DNA of 64,000 bases from JADLHS01 sp964561105 (GCA_964561105.1 CAZLOH010000009.1:48421-112420), one strand, 5' to 3'; positions 52,146-61,130 are shown, counted from the stretch's first letter. Numbers and translations are program-made. The notes: generated by a model not told the origin, from the letters alone.

Positions 52146-54611
52146 TCATTCTGCGGACAAGGTTTTCGGTGGCGCGGAGGGTTGATTTGCCTTGGGTAGA
52201 GCATCCAGTTGGAGCGACTTACCGTCCACCGTCTTGATTTCACATCCGGTGGTGCGAAAGGAAATTGTGACCCCACCAACGGTGCGCGTGCTGAGGACTT
52301 TCACGTTGCGTTGCGCCAGGCGTTGCATCAATCGCTCGCTGGCGCGCGCGGTGGCCGGCAATTCCGAATCAGCCACAATGATGAGGCGCGGTCGGGTGGC
52401 GTCGAGCAGTGCTTCACAAAGCGGATCTGCCAGCGTTGGAAGCCCGGAAACCACGATGTCAGCGCCAAGTTCAGGGGTGCGGGTCAGCAGCAAGTCTTGG
52501 CCCGCCCGGCCCAAGTCGGAGAGCAGCAGCAATTTTACTCCATGAAATTCACCCTGCCGCACCAGCGCGCCATCGTCGGCCTGAGCCGACTCGTCCGATG
52601 CCGCCGGGTGCAGGATTTGCCACGGCTCGGCCCGATCATCGCGGTGGATCGTGTGCAGTCGGTACGGCGTGCGTTGCACATCCGCAAAGATGCGACGATA
52701 AGCCGCCGACCGGAAACGGAATGAGCTGGCGAAAACATCGCGACAGTGGAATTCCGTCAGGAGCAACTCGGCGCCGCCGACGTGCTTGATGTCCCCATGT
52801 GTCAGAAGCAAACGGGGAAGGTGATTGACGCCTTGCGCCCGGAGAAACGGACGCATCACGAATTCGACGGAATTGGTGTTGCCGCAATCCATCAACCAGT
52901 CACGCGCTGAGCCGGAGGCATCGAAGTATTCCGCGTGACCGCCGTTCAGCGGGAGAACGGTCAGTGTCACGTCGTGGCGTGTGGTGAACCAGCGTCCGCC
53001 GCAAAAAAGCGCGATCAACAGCAGCGCGCTTAGTGTCCGCCAGCGACGTTCCTGCCTCCAGAGCCAGCCGCTCATCGTGCCGATCAGCAGCCCGTAATAG
53101 ACACAGAAGACGAGCGCGGAAGGCGAAGGCACGTAAAAGTACGCGCCGGGCAACTCCGTGGCCCAACGGCTGAGCTTGACCATGGCTAACATCCAAAACC
53201 AGCCGCAGTGATTGAACAGCACGGTGAACCAGGGCAGCCAGTCGCCGCAAATCAAGCTGCCGAGATTGCACATCAGCGTGAAGCTGGCCATCGGGACGAT
53301 GAGCAAATTGGCCAGCAAGGTGACCGGACTGAAGAGGTGAAAGTAATGGGCGGTCAACGGCAGCGAACCCAACCAGGCCGCCAACGAAGTGGCGAGACTG
53401 GCCGTCAGCGCCCGCAGGAGAAATCGTCCAGCGCGCTGCCGTTTCGTCATGGCTTCGGGTGCGAGCAGCGGATCCACGGCCAACAAACGATCGCGCAGTC
53501 GTTCCAATGGCGGCAGGAACAAGGCGATGCTCAACACGACGAAGAAGGAAAGCTGGAAGCTGGCTTGAAACAGTTGTTGCGGATCCCAGAGCAGAATCAC
53601 AAAGGCGGCGGCGGCCAGTGAGTTCAACAAATCCGAAGGACGACGCAACGACCAGCCTCCAATGATGATCGTCATCATCACCGTCGAGCGAATGGCGGAG
53701 GATTGCCAGCCGGTTGCCGCTGTGTAAAACCAGATCAACGGGATGACCACCAGGCCGCACCAGATCCGGGGCACGCGGGCCACGCGCAACAAACTTACGA
53801 GGATGCCGGCAATCAAAGCGATGTGCAGCCCGCTGATCGCGAAGATGTGCATCGTGCCGGTTTTCATGAACGGCTCATCCACTTCACCGGTCAGGGCGGT
53901 CTTCCAACCCAGCGTCATCGCCCACATCAAGCGCAGGGGTTCGTCCGGTTCCGGTAATCCTCGCGCGAGCGTTTGGTGCGCCCAAGCCAGGAAGCGATCG
54001 GTGAGCGGCGGCGACACGTTTGTGTCCAGCGCGTGCCAGTCACGGGCCGATTCGGCTTTGAGCTGATAGTAAATTCCCTGGCGGACGAGGTAATGGCGGT
54101 AGTCGAACAAGCCGGGAGCAATCGGTCCGGCGGGAGGCGCAAGCACTCCAGCGATTTCAACCGTGCGACCGGCGAAATATCCGTTTGGCAGATCGCCTTT
54201 GGTGGAAACCATGATCATACCGGACGCCGGTTGCCAATCCTCCTGGCGGGCAACTTGGGTGACCCGGAGACGCGTCAGGGTGCGCGAAGTTTGCTGGTCG
54301 CCGCGTTCATACACGCGTTGGCTCGGCGTTTCCACCAACGTGCCGCGCACCCGGACGAGCGCGGCCTCGTTGCCGATGATCGTGCGCAGATCATTGGGCG
54401 AGAGGATGGCGGTGCGACTCACCAGATTGGTCCAGCCTACCAGGACCAGCAGCGGCCAGAGCAGGAAGATCCGGCCGCGCGTCCACGCCACAGCCAGCAC
54501 GAGCAGAAGAAATGCGCTGGCGAACAGGTAACGGAGCGGCGGTTGACTGACATCCGCCAGCAACAGTCCGCTCCCATAGCACAACGCCGCCGGTAGCAAT
54601 GGGCGTTTCAT
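52146..54611 (-). CDS. comEC: ComEC/Rec2 DNA-uptake channel protein
   Basis: An 821-residue inner-membrane protein that carries single-stranded DNA into the cytoplasm during natural transformation. Regions: two to three N-terminal helices; an OB-fold-like DUF4131 domain (about 70-185; ALVRVRGTLVETPSQRV); the Competence core with HIFAISGLHIALIAG (about 255) and about ten helices; and a C-terminal metallo-beta-lactamase-like domain (about 560-790). Its motif is LTHGDIKHVGGA rather than the usual (S/T)HxDxDHxGG, so one Asp is Lys; a following DLG (SDLGRAG) is retained. The ATG at 54611 fits the family start. No other competence gene is in the window. Confidence 0.92.
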   Translation of the reverse strand: MKRPLLPAALCYGSGLLLADVSQPPLRYLFASAFLLLVLAVAWTRGRIFLLWPLLVLVGWTNLVSRTAILSPNDLRTIIGNEAALVRVRGTLVETPSQRVYERGDQQTSRTLTRLRVTQVARQEDWQPASGMIMVSTKGDLPNGYFAGRTVEIAGVLAPPAGPIAPGLFDYRHYLVRQGIYYQLKAESARDWHALDTNVSPPLTDRFLAWAHQTLARGLPEPDEPLRLMWAMTLGWKTALTGEVDEPFMKTGTMHIFAISGLHIALIAGILVSLLRVARVPRIWCGLVVIPLIWFYTAATGWQSSAIRSTVMMTIIIGGWSLRRPSDLLNSLAAAAFVILLWDPQQLFQASFQLSFFVVLSIALFLPPLERLRDRLLAVDPLLAPEAMTKRQRAGRFLLRALTASLATSLAAWLGSLPLTAHYFHLFSPVTLLANLLIVPMASFTLMCNLGSLICGDWLPWFTVLFNHCGWFWMLAMVKLSRWATELPGAYFYVPSPSALVFCVYYGLLIGTMSGWLWRQERRWRTLSALLLIALFCGGRWFTTRHDVTLTVLPLNGGHAEYFDASGSARDWLMDCGNTNSVEFVMRPFLRAQGVNHLPRLLLTHGDIKHVGGAELLLTEFHCRDVFASSFRFRSAAYRRIFADVQRTPYRLHTIHRDDRAEPWQILHPAASDESAQADDGALVRQGEFHGVKLLLLSDLGRAGQDLLLTRTPELGADIVVSGLPTLADPLCEALLDATRPRLIIVADSELPATARASERLMQRLAQRNVKVLSTRTVGGVTISFRTTGCEIKTVDGKSLQLDALPKANQPSAPPKTLSAE

Positions 54612-54813
54612 GGAATGACGATAGAGAAACATAACCCGGTCACAGAGTCACGCGCTGATTTTGCGGCAGGATTGAATTCGGCGCATCGCACATTCTTGCC
54701 GAGTTGCCTTAACACCAGGCATCATCCCGGTCGGAAGGAGGGACAAACGGTCGCTTGGTTCCTAGACAACCGCGGATTGCTTCCGGAGGTCAGGCTGACT
54801 ATGATGTTGCGCC

Positions 54814-55446
54814 TTGAAGAAGACCGCCCGACCAGAAATTCCGCGCAAGACGGTTTACCGGCTCTCGACTTATCTGCGTTGTCTTGGCCCGTTGCGGGAA
54901 AAGTCCATCCAAACCGTCTCCAGCGAGGCGCTCGCCAAGGTGGCGGGTGTGAAGCCGACCCAGTTGCGCAAGGACCTGGCCTACTTCGGCACGTTCGGCA
55001 CGCGCGGTCTGGGCTACGACGTGGCGGAATTGTCCCGACGCATCGCCGATGAACTGGGAACGTCCCGGCTGCAACCGGTGATCCTGGTGGGCGTGGGCAA
55101 TCTGGGCCTGGCTTTGCTGTCCTACCGCGGGTTCGAGAAGGAAGGGTTCGAGATCGTGGCCGCGTTCGACGTTGAACCAAACCGGCGACGCGACAAAAAA
55201 ATCAAACAACCGATCAAGGCGATTGAACAAGTGCGTGAGTTTGCGCCGACGAATGGGGTCAAAATGGCGATTCTGGCCGTCCCCGCCATCGCGGCGCAGG
55301 AGGTGGCCAATACCCTGGTGCAGTGTGGCATCACCGGGATTCTCAACTTCTCGCCAATTGTCCTGCACGTGCCCGAAGACGTGATGGTCAACAACGTGAA
55401 CCTCGCCATTGAGCTCGAGAACTTGAGTTATTTCATCCAGGACTGA
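54814..55446 (+). CDS. rex: Redox-sensing transcriptional repressor Rex
   Basis: A 210-residue NADH/NAD+-sensing repressor. An N-terminal winged helix (about 8-80; IPRKTVYRLSTYLRCL, VKPTQLRKDLAYFGTFGTRG) is followed by a Rossmann NAD(H)-binding domain with LVGVGNLGLALL (about 91-102) and the dimer-swapping C-terminal helix NVNLAIELENLSYF. Rex represses fermentation and respiration genes at low NADH. The start is a TTG at 54814: an in-frame stop lies 12 bases upstream and no ATG or GTG precedes the conserved domain. No Rex operator (TTGTGAA-N6-TTCACAA) is evident upstream. A repeat element starts 7 bp after the stop. Confidence 0.96.
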   Translation: MKKTARPEIPRKTVYRLSTYLRCLGPLREKSIQTVSSEALAKVAGVKPTQLRKDLAYFGTFGTRGLGYDVAELSRRIADELGTSRLQPVILVGVGNLGLALLSYRGFEKEGFEIVAAFDVEPNRRRDKKIKQPIKAIEQVREFAPTNGVKMAILAVPAIAAQEVANTLVQCGITGILNFSPIVLHVPEDVMVNNVNLAIELENLSYFIQD

Positions 55447-55452
55447 CGTGCA

Positions 55453-55575
55453 TATTTCACACGCAGTTTGGAATACTGGCGCGTCGCCGCGTGGGGCACG
55501 CGGCCTACCGGCCTCGTTCGCCAAGTCCTGAAGGCCGGGTTTCCCCACACGGCGTTACGAGGGTGGAGTGTTCGG
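55453..55575 (+). repeat. Dispersed two-hairpin intergenic repeat, copy 3
   Basis: A 123-bp copy of the repeat at 9655 and 14730. TATTTCACACGCA opens it, the first stem GCCGCGTG/CACGCGGC is perfect with a three-base GGG loop, while the second hairpin is degraded (GCCGGGTTT...CACACGGC). It ends AGTGTTCGG. It begins only 7 bp after the rex stop and ends 60 bp before the next gene on the same strand, so it is placed where a terminator or mRNA-3' stabiliser would act. Confidence 0.85.
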
Positions 55576-55635
55576 ACTGACGCGGGCGGGTGAACCAAAC
55601 TTGACCGCCCCGGAGCCTGCCCCTAGTTTTGGCCC

Positions 55636-55914
55636 GTGCCGAACAGTGAAAAATCCAAAAAGCGCAAGGCGATGATGTTGGGCGTGGGACTCGATTCCGA
55701 CGGCCACAAACGGGTCACTCGTGGCGATAATTTTGCGCTCGTGGGCGGTTCGAAGGACACGCACGAACAGATGACCGAGAAAGCCATCAAGATCAACGAG
55801 AAGCTCAAGGCGCGGGGGAAGGAACTGCACGAGGTCAGTGGCGCCGAGTTCGACGACATCGCCCACGAGGTGGGATTGAAGCGCACGCCGCCTCCGGATT
55901 CCCAGCAGAATTGA
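55636..55914 (+). CDS. Small conserved hypothetical protein
   Basis: A 92-residue soluble protein with a GTG start. It has a basic N-terminus (KSKKRKAMM), then LGVGLDSDGHKRVTRGDNFA, LVGGSKDTHEQMTEKAIKIN, and a helical ARGKELHEVSGAEFDD region. The GVGLDSDGHKR...GDNF motif is characteristic of a short protein family I have seen in Verrucomicrobiota, but its role is unknown. No clear ribosome site is present before the GTG; an ATG at the MMLG position is a shorter alternative. It stands alone after rex and the repeat. Confidence 0.72.
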   Translation: MPNSEKSKKRKAMMLGVGLDSDGHKRVTRGDNFALVGGSKDTHEQMTEKAIKINEKLKARGKELHEVSGAEFDDIAHEVGLKRTPPPDSQQN

Positions 55915-56043
55915 TTGATAAAGGCTGCGCCCATATTAGGGAGCAGAGCTAAAGGTAGCAGTGGACAATCGGGTCACTGGCACATTTCGTTATCGTTGCT
56001 CAGTGTTCGAAAATTCGGTTTGTTGACTTCCTCTGACCGCTTG

Positions 56044-56283
56044 TTACGGTGCGGCGCAATCTGCGCTACACGTGGCCACAGCCAGCCACTGGCCGCGCCA
56101 GAGGACGGCGTAGCGCAACTGCTCGCCCACCAGGTGGGCGTTCTTCTAATAATGGCGCTCGGTCAGGAGTTGGTCGCAACGCTGGACGTCTTGGGGACGC
56201 TCTAACAACTGGACCGTCATGCGGGAGAGGACGGCTTGTTCGTTGGCAGTGGGGCGACGGAAACAAACTTCAGGTTTAGTCAT
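56044..56283 (-). pseudogene. Decayed DUF4338 (DruA-like) gene fragment
   Basis: On the minus strand an ATG at 56283 reads MTKPEVCFRRPT..., then DVQRCDQLLTERHY, an in-frame TAG (56148-56146), and, in the same frame, KNAHLVGEQLRYAV-LWRGQWLAVATCSAD before another stop at 56046-56044. Read through the TAG, this matches the N-terminal region of DUF4338 proteins (typical core: HY-LK/R-x-x-x-LVGEQLRY-x-x-x-x-GQWLA-x-x-x-xSAA), found in insertion-sequence-linked proteins and in DruA of Druantia systems. The rest of the domain is gone. The remaining gap (55915-56043 and 56284-56443) holds no other gene. Confidence 0.72.
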
Positions 56284-56443
56284 GCCGGCGAGCAAAAAAC
56301 GCGCGCCCGGTTGTCCCGCAAGAAGGGTTACCTCCTTTACCCGGCTACTCTTGCCCCCGTGAATCACTGCATCTTATCACGCTGACGGCGACACCAATTT
56401 TGGCTTGTCACGAACCACGCGCCCGCGTTCCTTTCCTGGCGTG

Positions 56444-57040
56444 ATGACCACGGCGAACAAGATCACCATCCTGCGCATCCTCCTGATTCCCTTCTTCGTG
56501 GTGGAGTTGCTGTACTACGTCCAGACCGCCAACGAACTGCATCGCGTGGTCGCGTTGCTGACGTTCGCGGTGGCCGCCATTTGCGATGGTGTGGACGGCT
56601 ACATCGCGCGGCGTTACAACCAGCGGAGCGAACTGGGCGTCATCCTGGATCCGCTGGCGGACAAATTGTTGCTCGTGTCGGGCGTGGTGTTGTTGAGTTT
56701 CGATCACGGACTTTTGCTGGGCCGGATTCCGCTTTGGTTGACGGTGACCATCATCGCGCGGGATCTCTGGGTGTTGGTGGGGCTGGTCGTGATTCATATC
56801 ACCTTGGGCACGGTGAAAGTCCGGCCGCGACTCACGGGCAAGGTGGCGACCGTGCTGCAAATGGCCGTGGTGTTGTGGCTGTTGCTCAAATGGGACGTGG
56901 GCCGTGGCCTGGTGTGGATTCACTGGCTCACAATCGGCGCGGCGGTTGGCACGGGTCTGTCCGGGTTGCAATACGTGTGGGATGGTGTGCGGCAATTGAG
57001 CGCCAGTCCCAACAGCGCGGCGCCGCCGGCGAGTCCGTAA
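56444..57040 (+). CDS. pgsA: CDP-alcohol phosphatidyltransferase (PgsA-type)
   Basis: A 198-residue inner-membrane enzyme, most likely CDP-diacylglycerol-glycerol-3-phosphate phosphatidyltransferase, the committed step to phosphatidylglycerol. The ATG at 56444 starts MTTANKITILRILLIP, the usual N-terminal amphipathic/membrane start, directly after a GTG. The CDP-alcohol motif is complete: Asp48, Gly49, Asp51, Ala55, Arg56, Gly65, Asp69 and Asp73. Five to six membrane helices follow. A longer start at 56405 adds a non-family leader. The family also includes phosphatidylserine and cardiolipin-type enzymes, but this pattern and length fit PgsA best. It converges on the FGE gene. Confidence 0.88.
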   Translation: MTTANKITILRILLIPFFVVELLYYVQTANELHRVVALLTFAVAAICDGVDGYIARRYNQRSELGVILDPLADKLLLVSGVVLLSFDHGLLLGRIPLWLTVTIIARDLWVLVGLVVIHITLGTVKVRPRLTGKVATVLQMAVVLWLLLKWDVGRGLVWIHWLTIGAAVGTGLSGLQYVWDGVRQLSASPNSAAPPASP

Positions 57041-57054
57041 GGCGGTGAACCGCC
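57041..57054. terminator. Short hairpin between convergent pgsA and FGE genes
   Basis: GGCGGT-GA-ACCGCC is a perfect six-bp stem with a two-base loop, placed immediately after the pgsA stop codon and 6 bp before the 3' end of the FGE gene. There is no T-run on either strand, so a classical intrinsic terminator is not shown. Its position suggests a bidirectional 3' end or attenuation structure. Confidence 0.35.
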
Positions 57055-57060
57055 GGAGGT

Positions 57061-58248
57061 TCAGCGTTTCACACAGCGGAAACCGACGTGGTTGGATCCG
57101 GTGGTGACTTCGCCTTTGCCCCGCGTGCCGACCATGTAGCGCGTGCAATACTGGTCCGTGCAGAGGAACGAGCCGCCGCGATGCACGCGCTTTTTCTCGG
57201 CGGGGTCGGACGGATCGTACGGCGTGTCCGGCCCTGGCGGATTGCGCGCGACTCCGCCCGCGAGCTTTAGGCGGGCGTACGTGTCCGGACGATACCAGTC
57301 GCGGCACCATTCCCAGACGTTGCCCGCCACGTCGTAGAGGCCGTAACCGTTGGGGGCGAATTGCGCGACGGGGGCCAGACTTTTGAAGCCGTCCGCGCCG
57401 GAGTCACCGTCGGTCACGGGAAACTTGCCCTCGTAAATGTTCGCTTGAAATTTTCCGCCCGGTTTCAATTCGTTGCCCCAGGCGTACAACTCACCGGCTT
57501 TACCGCCGCGCGCGGCAAACTCCCACTCGGCTTCGGTGGGCAACCGCTTGCCGGCCCATTTGGCGTAAGCCACGGCGTCCGGGTAGGCGACATGCACCAC
57601 GGGATACTGCTCGCGACCTTTGATGCTGCTCGCCGGCCCTTCGGGATGCCGCCAGTTGGCGCCGTGTTGGTAGCGCCACCATTGAAACATGTCGTTCAGG
57701 GGCACCGGCCCGGGAGTCGGTGTGAATACCATCGAACCGGCAACAAGATTTTCGGGTGGGGCGGTGGGAAACTCTTCCTGGGTGGGCGCAATCTCGGCGG
57801 TGGTCTTGTAGCCGGTGGCCTGGACAAATTTTTCCCATTGCTCGTTGGTCACTTCGGTTTTGTCCATCCAGAAACCGTCCACGTAAACGCGGAGCACCGG
57901 CAGGGCATCGCGGGTCAACCCCGGTTGACCGCACAAGGATTCGCTCGCGGCGGTGCTGCCCATGGAGAACTCACCGCCCGGAATCCACACCATGCCCGCA
58001 GGCGCAGGTCCCGGCGGGGCCGATTTGTTTTCAATGGTCGGAAGAAACGCGGGATCGGAAACGTTGCCGGCGGTGGTAGCGTCAATCGGGCCGGCAACGG
58101 CGGTATCAGGCCTCGTGGTGAGACATGCGAGGGCTATCACCGCAGCCAAGTTCAAGGCCATTCCCGAAGCCAAACCCGGCCAGGATCGTCTTCTGTCCGG
58201 TGGCGTCGCCGCGGACGCGCGTTGCTGCGAATTTTCCCAATTGCTCAT
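57061..58248 (-). CDS. Formylglycine-generating enzyme family (SUMF1) protein
   Basis: From the ATG at 58248 (GGAG six bases upstream; an ATG at 58260 is weaker) this is a 395-residue protein with an N-terminal membrane segment (about 28-46) and the FGE/SUMF1 domain (about 85-395; GMVWIPGGEFSMGS, DVAGNVWEWCRDWY). Both catalytic Cys are present in GGSFLCTDQYCTRY (Cys363, Cys368), followed by NHVGFRCV, so it should be an active, copper-dependent, O2-using formylglycine generator that converts a sulfatase Cys to formylglycine. It faces the periplasm if the helix is a signal anchor. No Cys-type sulfatase is in the window. It lies 43 bp after the large lipoprotein gene on the same strand. Confidence 0.9.
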   Translation of the reverse strand: MSNWENSQQRASAATPPDRRRSWPGLASGMALNLAAVIALACLTTRPDTAVAGPIDATTAGNVSDPAFLPTIENKSAPPGPAPAGMVWIPGGEFSMGSTAASESLCGQPGLTRDALPVLRVYVDGFWMDKTEVTNEQWEKFVQATGYKTTAEIAPTQEEFPTAPPENLVAGSMVFTPTPGPVPLNDMFQWWRYQHGANWRHPEGPASSIKGREQYPVVHVAYPDAVAYAKWAGKRLPTEAEWEFAARGGKAGELYAWGNELKPGGKFQANIYEGKFPVTDGDSGADGFKSLAPVAQFAPNGYGLYDVAGNVWEWCRDWYRPDTYARLKLAGGVARNPPGPDTPYDPSDPAEKKRVHRGGSFLCTDQYCTRYMVGTRGKGEVTTGSNHVGFRCVKR

Positions 58249-58303
58249 TTGAAACTCCATATTTTGCGCGGCTCAACGTGCCGCCGGCGTACTGTTCGGA
58301 TCG

Positions 58304-60976
58304 CTACCGTCGGAAGCCGCCGAAGCCGCCACCGCGAAATCCACCAAAGCCACCGCCACCGAAGCCGCCGAAGGAACGCCCGCCGCCCCAGCCGCCGCCA
58401 CCCCAGGAGCGCCCGCCGCCGAACGCACCGCGATCCTGCCAGCCGTGATTTTCCCAACTGCTGGCGCGCTGGTTGCCGAATTCCTGCGAGCGGAGTTCGC
58501 TGGAGAGCGAACGAGTTTGATCGAGGTCTTGGACATGGTCCCAGCCACCGCCGGAATTGTATTTATCCCAGCCGCCGCCCGCGTTCTGGCGATAAATGTT
58601 GCCATCGTCGGAAGCAAACGTGTGGCTGCCGACATGGTAAACGCCGCCGGATTCACCTTTGATCCCGCTCACGTCGGCGCTCCGACCCGTCGCTGGATTG
58701 TAAACGGATCCGCGCGCGACCGTGGCCTGGCGTCCGGAGTAAGCATTGCCAACCGTGTATTTGCCGCCGGCGGCGACCCGGCCCGAGTTGGGATTGTAAG
58801 CCGCGCCCCGCCCGCCGTAACCGTAGTTGCCATTGTAAACATTCTGGACCGCCCTGCGCTCGCCGGCGGCCATCGTGCCGGTGACGGAGTTGTAAGCGTG
58901 CCCGTATTGATAGCCGTAAGCGCGACCGGTATAAGCGTTGTAACCGGCCCCGGCCCGCGACACCGACGACCAGTCGCCCCAGTGCGAATACATGTTGCCC
59001 GTCGTCGCCGCCCAGCCGCCCGGTCCCCACGCGGTCACGCCGCCATAGCCGTTATAGTACGCGCCACCGCACCAGCCGTAATACGGTCCCCAATACGGCG
59101 CGCACGGAGCGCAACACCAGTAGCTCCAGCTCGCGCCCCACGCCCAACCGGCCGCGAAACCGTAGCCCCAGCCGGCCCACGGCGTCCAGGCGAGGGATGC
59201 GTAGTAACCGTAGGTCAACGGCGGTGCGAGATAGATCGAGCCAATCCACGGCGAATAGTAGTAACCCGTACCGTAAAACACCACGCCGTCCGGGCCCATC
59301 ACCGTGCCATAATATCCCGGCGTGTAACCAACCCAGACGAAGGTCGAATCGAAGCTGTAGATGCGAACGTAGGTCACGTAGTGGAGCGGCGAGCTGGGCG
59401 GGATGGTGTAAATCACCGTTGGCACCGCATCCGCCACCCGCCACGGTCCCTGGTCCGATGTGCCGACGAACCAGACACCGTCCGCGAGCGCGTACCAGGC
59501 GTTTGAATCTACTTTGATGATCGGCGTGGCGGTATTGATCACATAGAAGAGGGGCGTGCCGGGGATGGGTTGGATCTGGGGTGCGCCATCAAACACGGGC
59601 GCGGGCATCCGGGTGGCAGCGCGGTTCACCTTTGCGGTTTGGGGGATGCTGTTGGCAATGGCGGCTTGCAAGGCTTGGGGCGTGCCGGGCACCGATGCGA
59701 GGACATTTTCCTTCACGCTCGTATTGGGGATTTTGGCAAAGTCCTTCGGCAGTTCCTGGCCGGGAACGTACGCCCACGGACCCGCCAACGTCGGCGAGCG
59801 AAACCAGCGCCCGGACACCAGCACGTAGGTTTGCTGGTCCACAATGTATTTGAAGACATTTGCGATCGTGTTCGTGACGTAAAGCAAATCCGTGTCCGCC
59901 ACGGGCATCCAGTTGGCCGGCCCGTCAAAGACAATGAGCTCCGTGGGAACGGTGGCCACATAAATCCGGGGCCGCGGCGTGGTTTTCAACGAGGGTCGTT
60001 GGTGCGTCTCCGGGTTGACCTGTCCGCCGAGGAGGTCAACGGCTTTGGCGGCCACCGCTTCCTTTTCCGCTTTCGCGACGTCTGCCGGCGTCTTGCGCGC
60101 AACCGTCCATTCTCCGGAAAGTGTGGACGCAGTGACGTAACCGTCCCAGAGGTGGAGATAGAACTCGCCGGAGGCGGTCTTGGCGATGAAAGCCCGCGTG
60201 TTGAGCAATCTTTCCACGCTCGTACCCTTGACCGCTCGATACACCGGCTCACCCTGCACCTGGATGAGCGTGGCCGGCGTGGTCGAAAAAATAAACGCCG
60301 GCACCGGGTTCAACACGGGTACGGCCTGCGCCCGTTTCTTCGCACCGAGCACAGCCAGATCCGCCGAGATCCGGTCCAGCGAAACCGACCGCACATCCGA
60401 CTTGAGCAGCGCCAGCCAGCGGGCCGAGTATTCCGCCTTCTTTGTCGGCGCCGAAGGGAAGATCGCATCGGTGATCTGAATGTCCTCGAAATGCACCGTT
60501 CGTTCGACCTTGTCCACCTGGGTGAGCGCCTGGAGATGCAGAATGCCGAAGATCGGTTCCTTCGCGCCCGCCGACTGAATTGAAACCGCCGCGCGCGCCC
60601 TCAAGACCATTCCTTCCCACGACTCGACTTGCGGTTCGTAGAGCGTGTTCGTGGCATCGTCCGAAAGGTAAATGCGCGGCCAGCCGTAGTCGTAACTCTC
60701 GGTGGCTGGTTTGGTCGTGACCGGGCCACCGACCGCCGTGATCTCCGGCTCCAATGTGCTGGGCGGCGGCGCGGGCATGGCCGGAGCCACGGGTGTTGCA
60801 CCCGCGTTCTGCCAGACTGCGCTCAGTTCGGGGTCGGGAATGGCGGCGGCCGTGATGTCGGACTTGTTCGACGCGCAGCCAGTCACGAAAAGGGCGCTCA
60901 AGAACGCCGCGCTGAGGAACGCGGCTAAATAACAATCGGGGTTGTTTGGCGGGGACAACTGCTTTGGTTTGCTCAT
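58304..60976 (-). CDS. Large Gly/Tyr/Trp-rich lipoprotein
   Basis: An 890-residue lipoprotein with lipobox LFVTGC (Cys34). Residues about 90-540 form repeated beta-rich modules (IFSTTPATLIQVQGEP, LIVFDGPANWMPVADT, GRWFRSPTLAGPWAYVPG, DGVWFVGTSDQGPWRV) resembling carbohydrate-binding family V/XII-type units. Residues about 560-700 are extraordinarily rich in Tyr, Trp and Gly (GYYASLAWTPWAGWGYGFAA, then Cys-containing WCCAPCAPYWGPYYGW). Residues about 700-820 contain repeats of the form YNP(N/A)(S/T)GR. The C-terminus is a Gly/Phe/Arg tail (GGFGGGGFGGFR). Surface display and polysaccharide or substratum adhesion are the likely roles. The FGE gene follows on the same strand. Confidence 0.85.
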   Translation of the reverse strand: MSKPKQLSPPNNPDCYLAAFLSAAFLSALFVTGCASNKSDITAAAIPDPELSAVWQNAGATPVAPAMPAPPPSTLEPEITAVGGPVTTKPATESYDYGWPRIYLSDDATNTLYEPQVESWEGMVLRARAAVSIQSAGAKEPIFGILHLQALTQVDKVERTVHFEDIQITDAIFPSAPTKKAEYSARWLALLKSDVRSVSLDRISADLAVLGAKKRAQAVPVLNPVPAFIFSTTPATLIQVQGEPVYRAVKGTSVERLLNTRAFIAKTASGEFYLHLWDGYVTASTLSGEWTVARKTPADVAKAEKEAVAAKAVDLLGGQVNPETHQRPSLKTTPRPRIYVATVPTELIVFDGPANWMPVADTDLLYVTNTIANVFKYIVDQQTYVLVSGRWFRSPTLAGPWAYVPGQELPKDFAKIPNTSVKENVLASVPGTPQALQAAIANSIPQTAKVNRAATRMPAPVFDGAPQIQPIPGTPLFYVINTATPIIKVDSNAWYALADGVWFVGTSDQGPWRVADAVPTVIYTIPPSSPLHYVTYVRIYSFDSTFVWVGYTPGYYGTVMGPDGVVFYGTGYYYSPWIGSIYLAPPLTYGYYASLAWTPWAGWGYGFAAGWAWGASWSYWCCAPCAPYWGPYYGWCGGAYYNGYGGVTAWGPGGWAATTGNMYSHWGDWSSVSRAGAGYNAYTGRAYGYQYGHAYNSVTGTMAAGERRAVQNVYNGNYGYGGRGAAYNPNSGRVAAGGKYTVGNAYSGRQATVARGSVYNPATGRSADVSGIKGESGGVYHVGSHTFASDDGNIYRQNAGGGWDKYNSGGGWDHVQDLDQTRSLSSELRSQEFGNQRASSWENHGWQDRGAFGGGRSWGGGGWGGGRSFGGFGGGGFGGFRGGGFGGFRR

Positions 60977-61130
60977 CGGCGGGAATTATTCTGCGACTTC
61001 ATTTCATTTGGCAAGCCCATCGGCAGCACGCGGGTGCGATGGGAGGTGGCGGTCAAATTACATTGTCATTTGACCGCGGCGCAGCTTAATTGGCGGGCCG
61101 TTGCGGCGATTCGTTCGGCGGACCCGAAGT

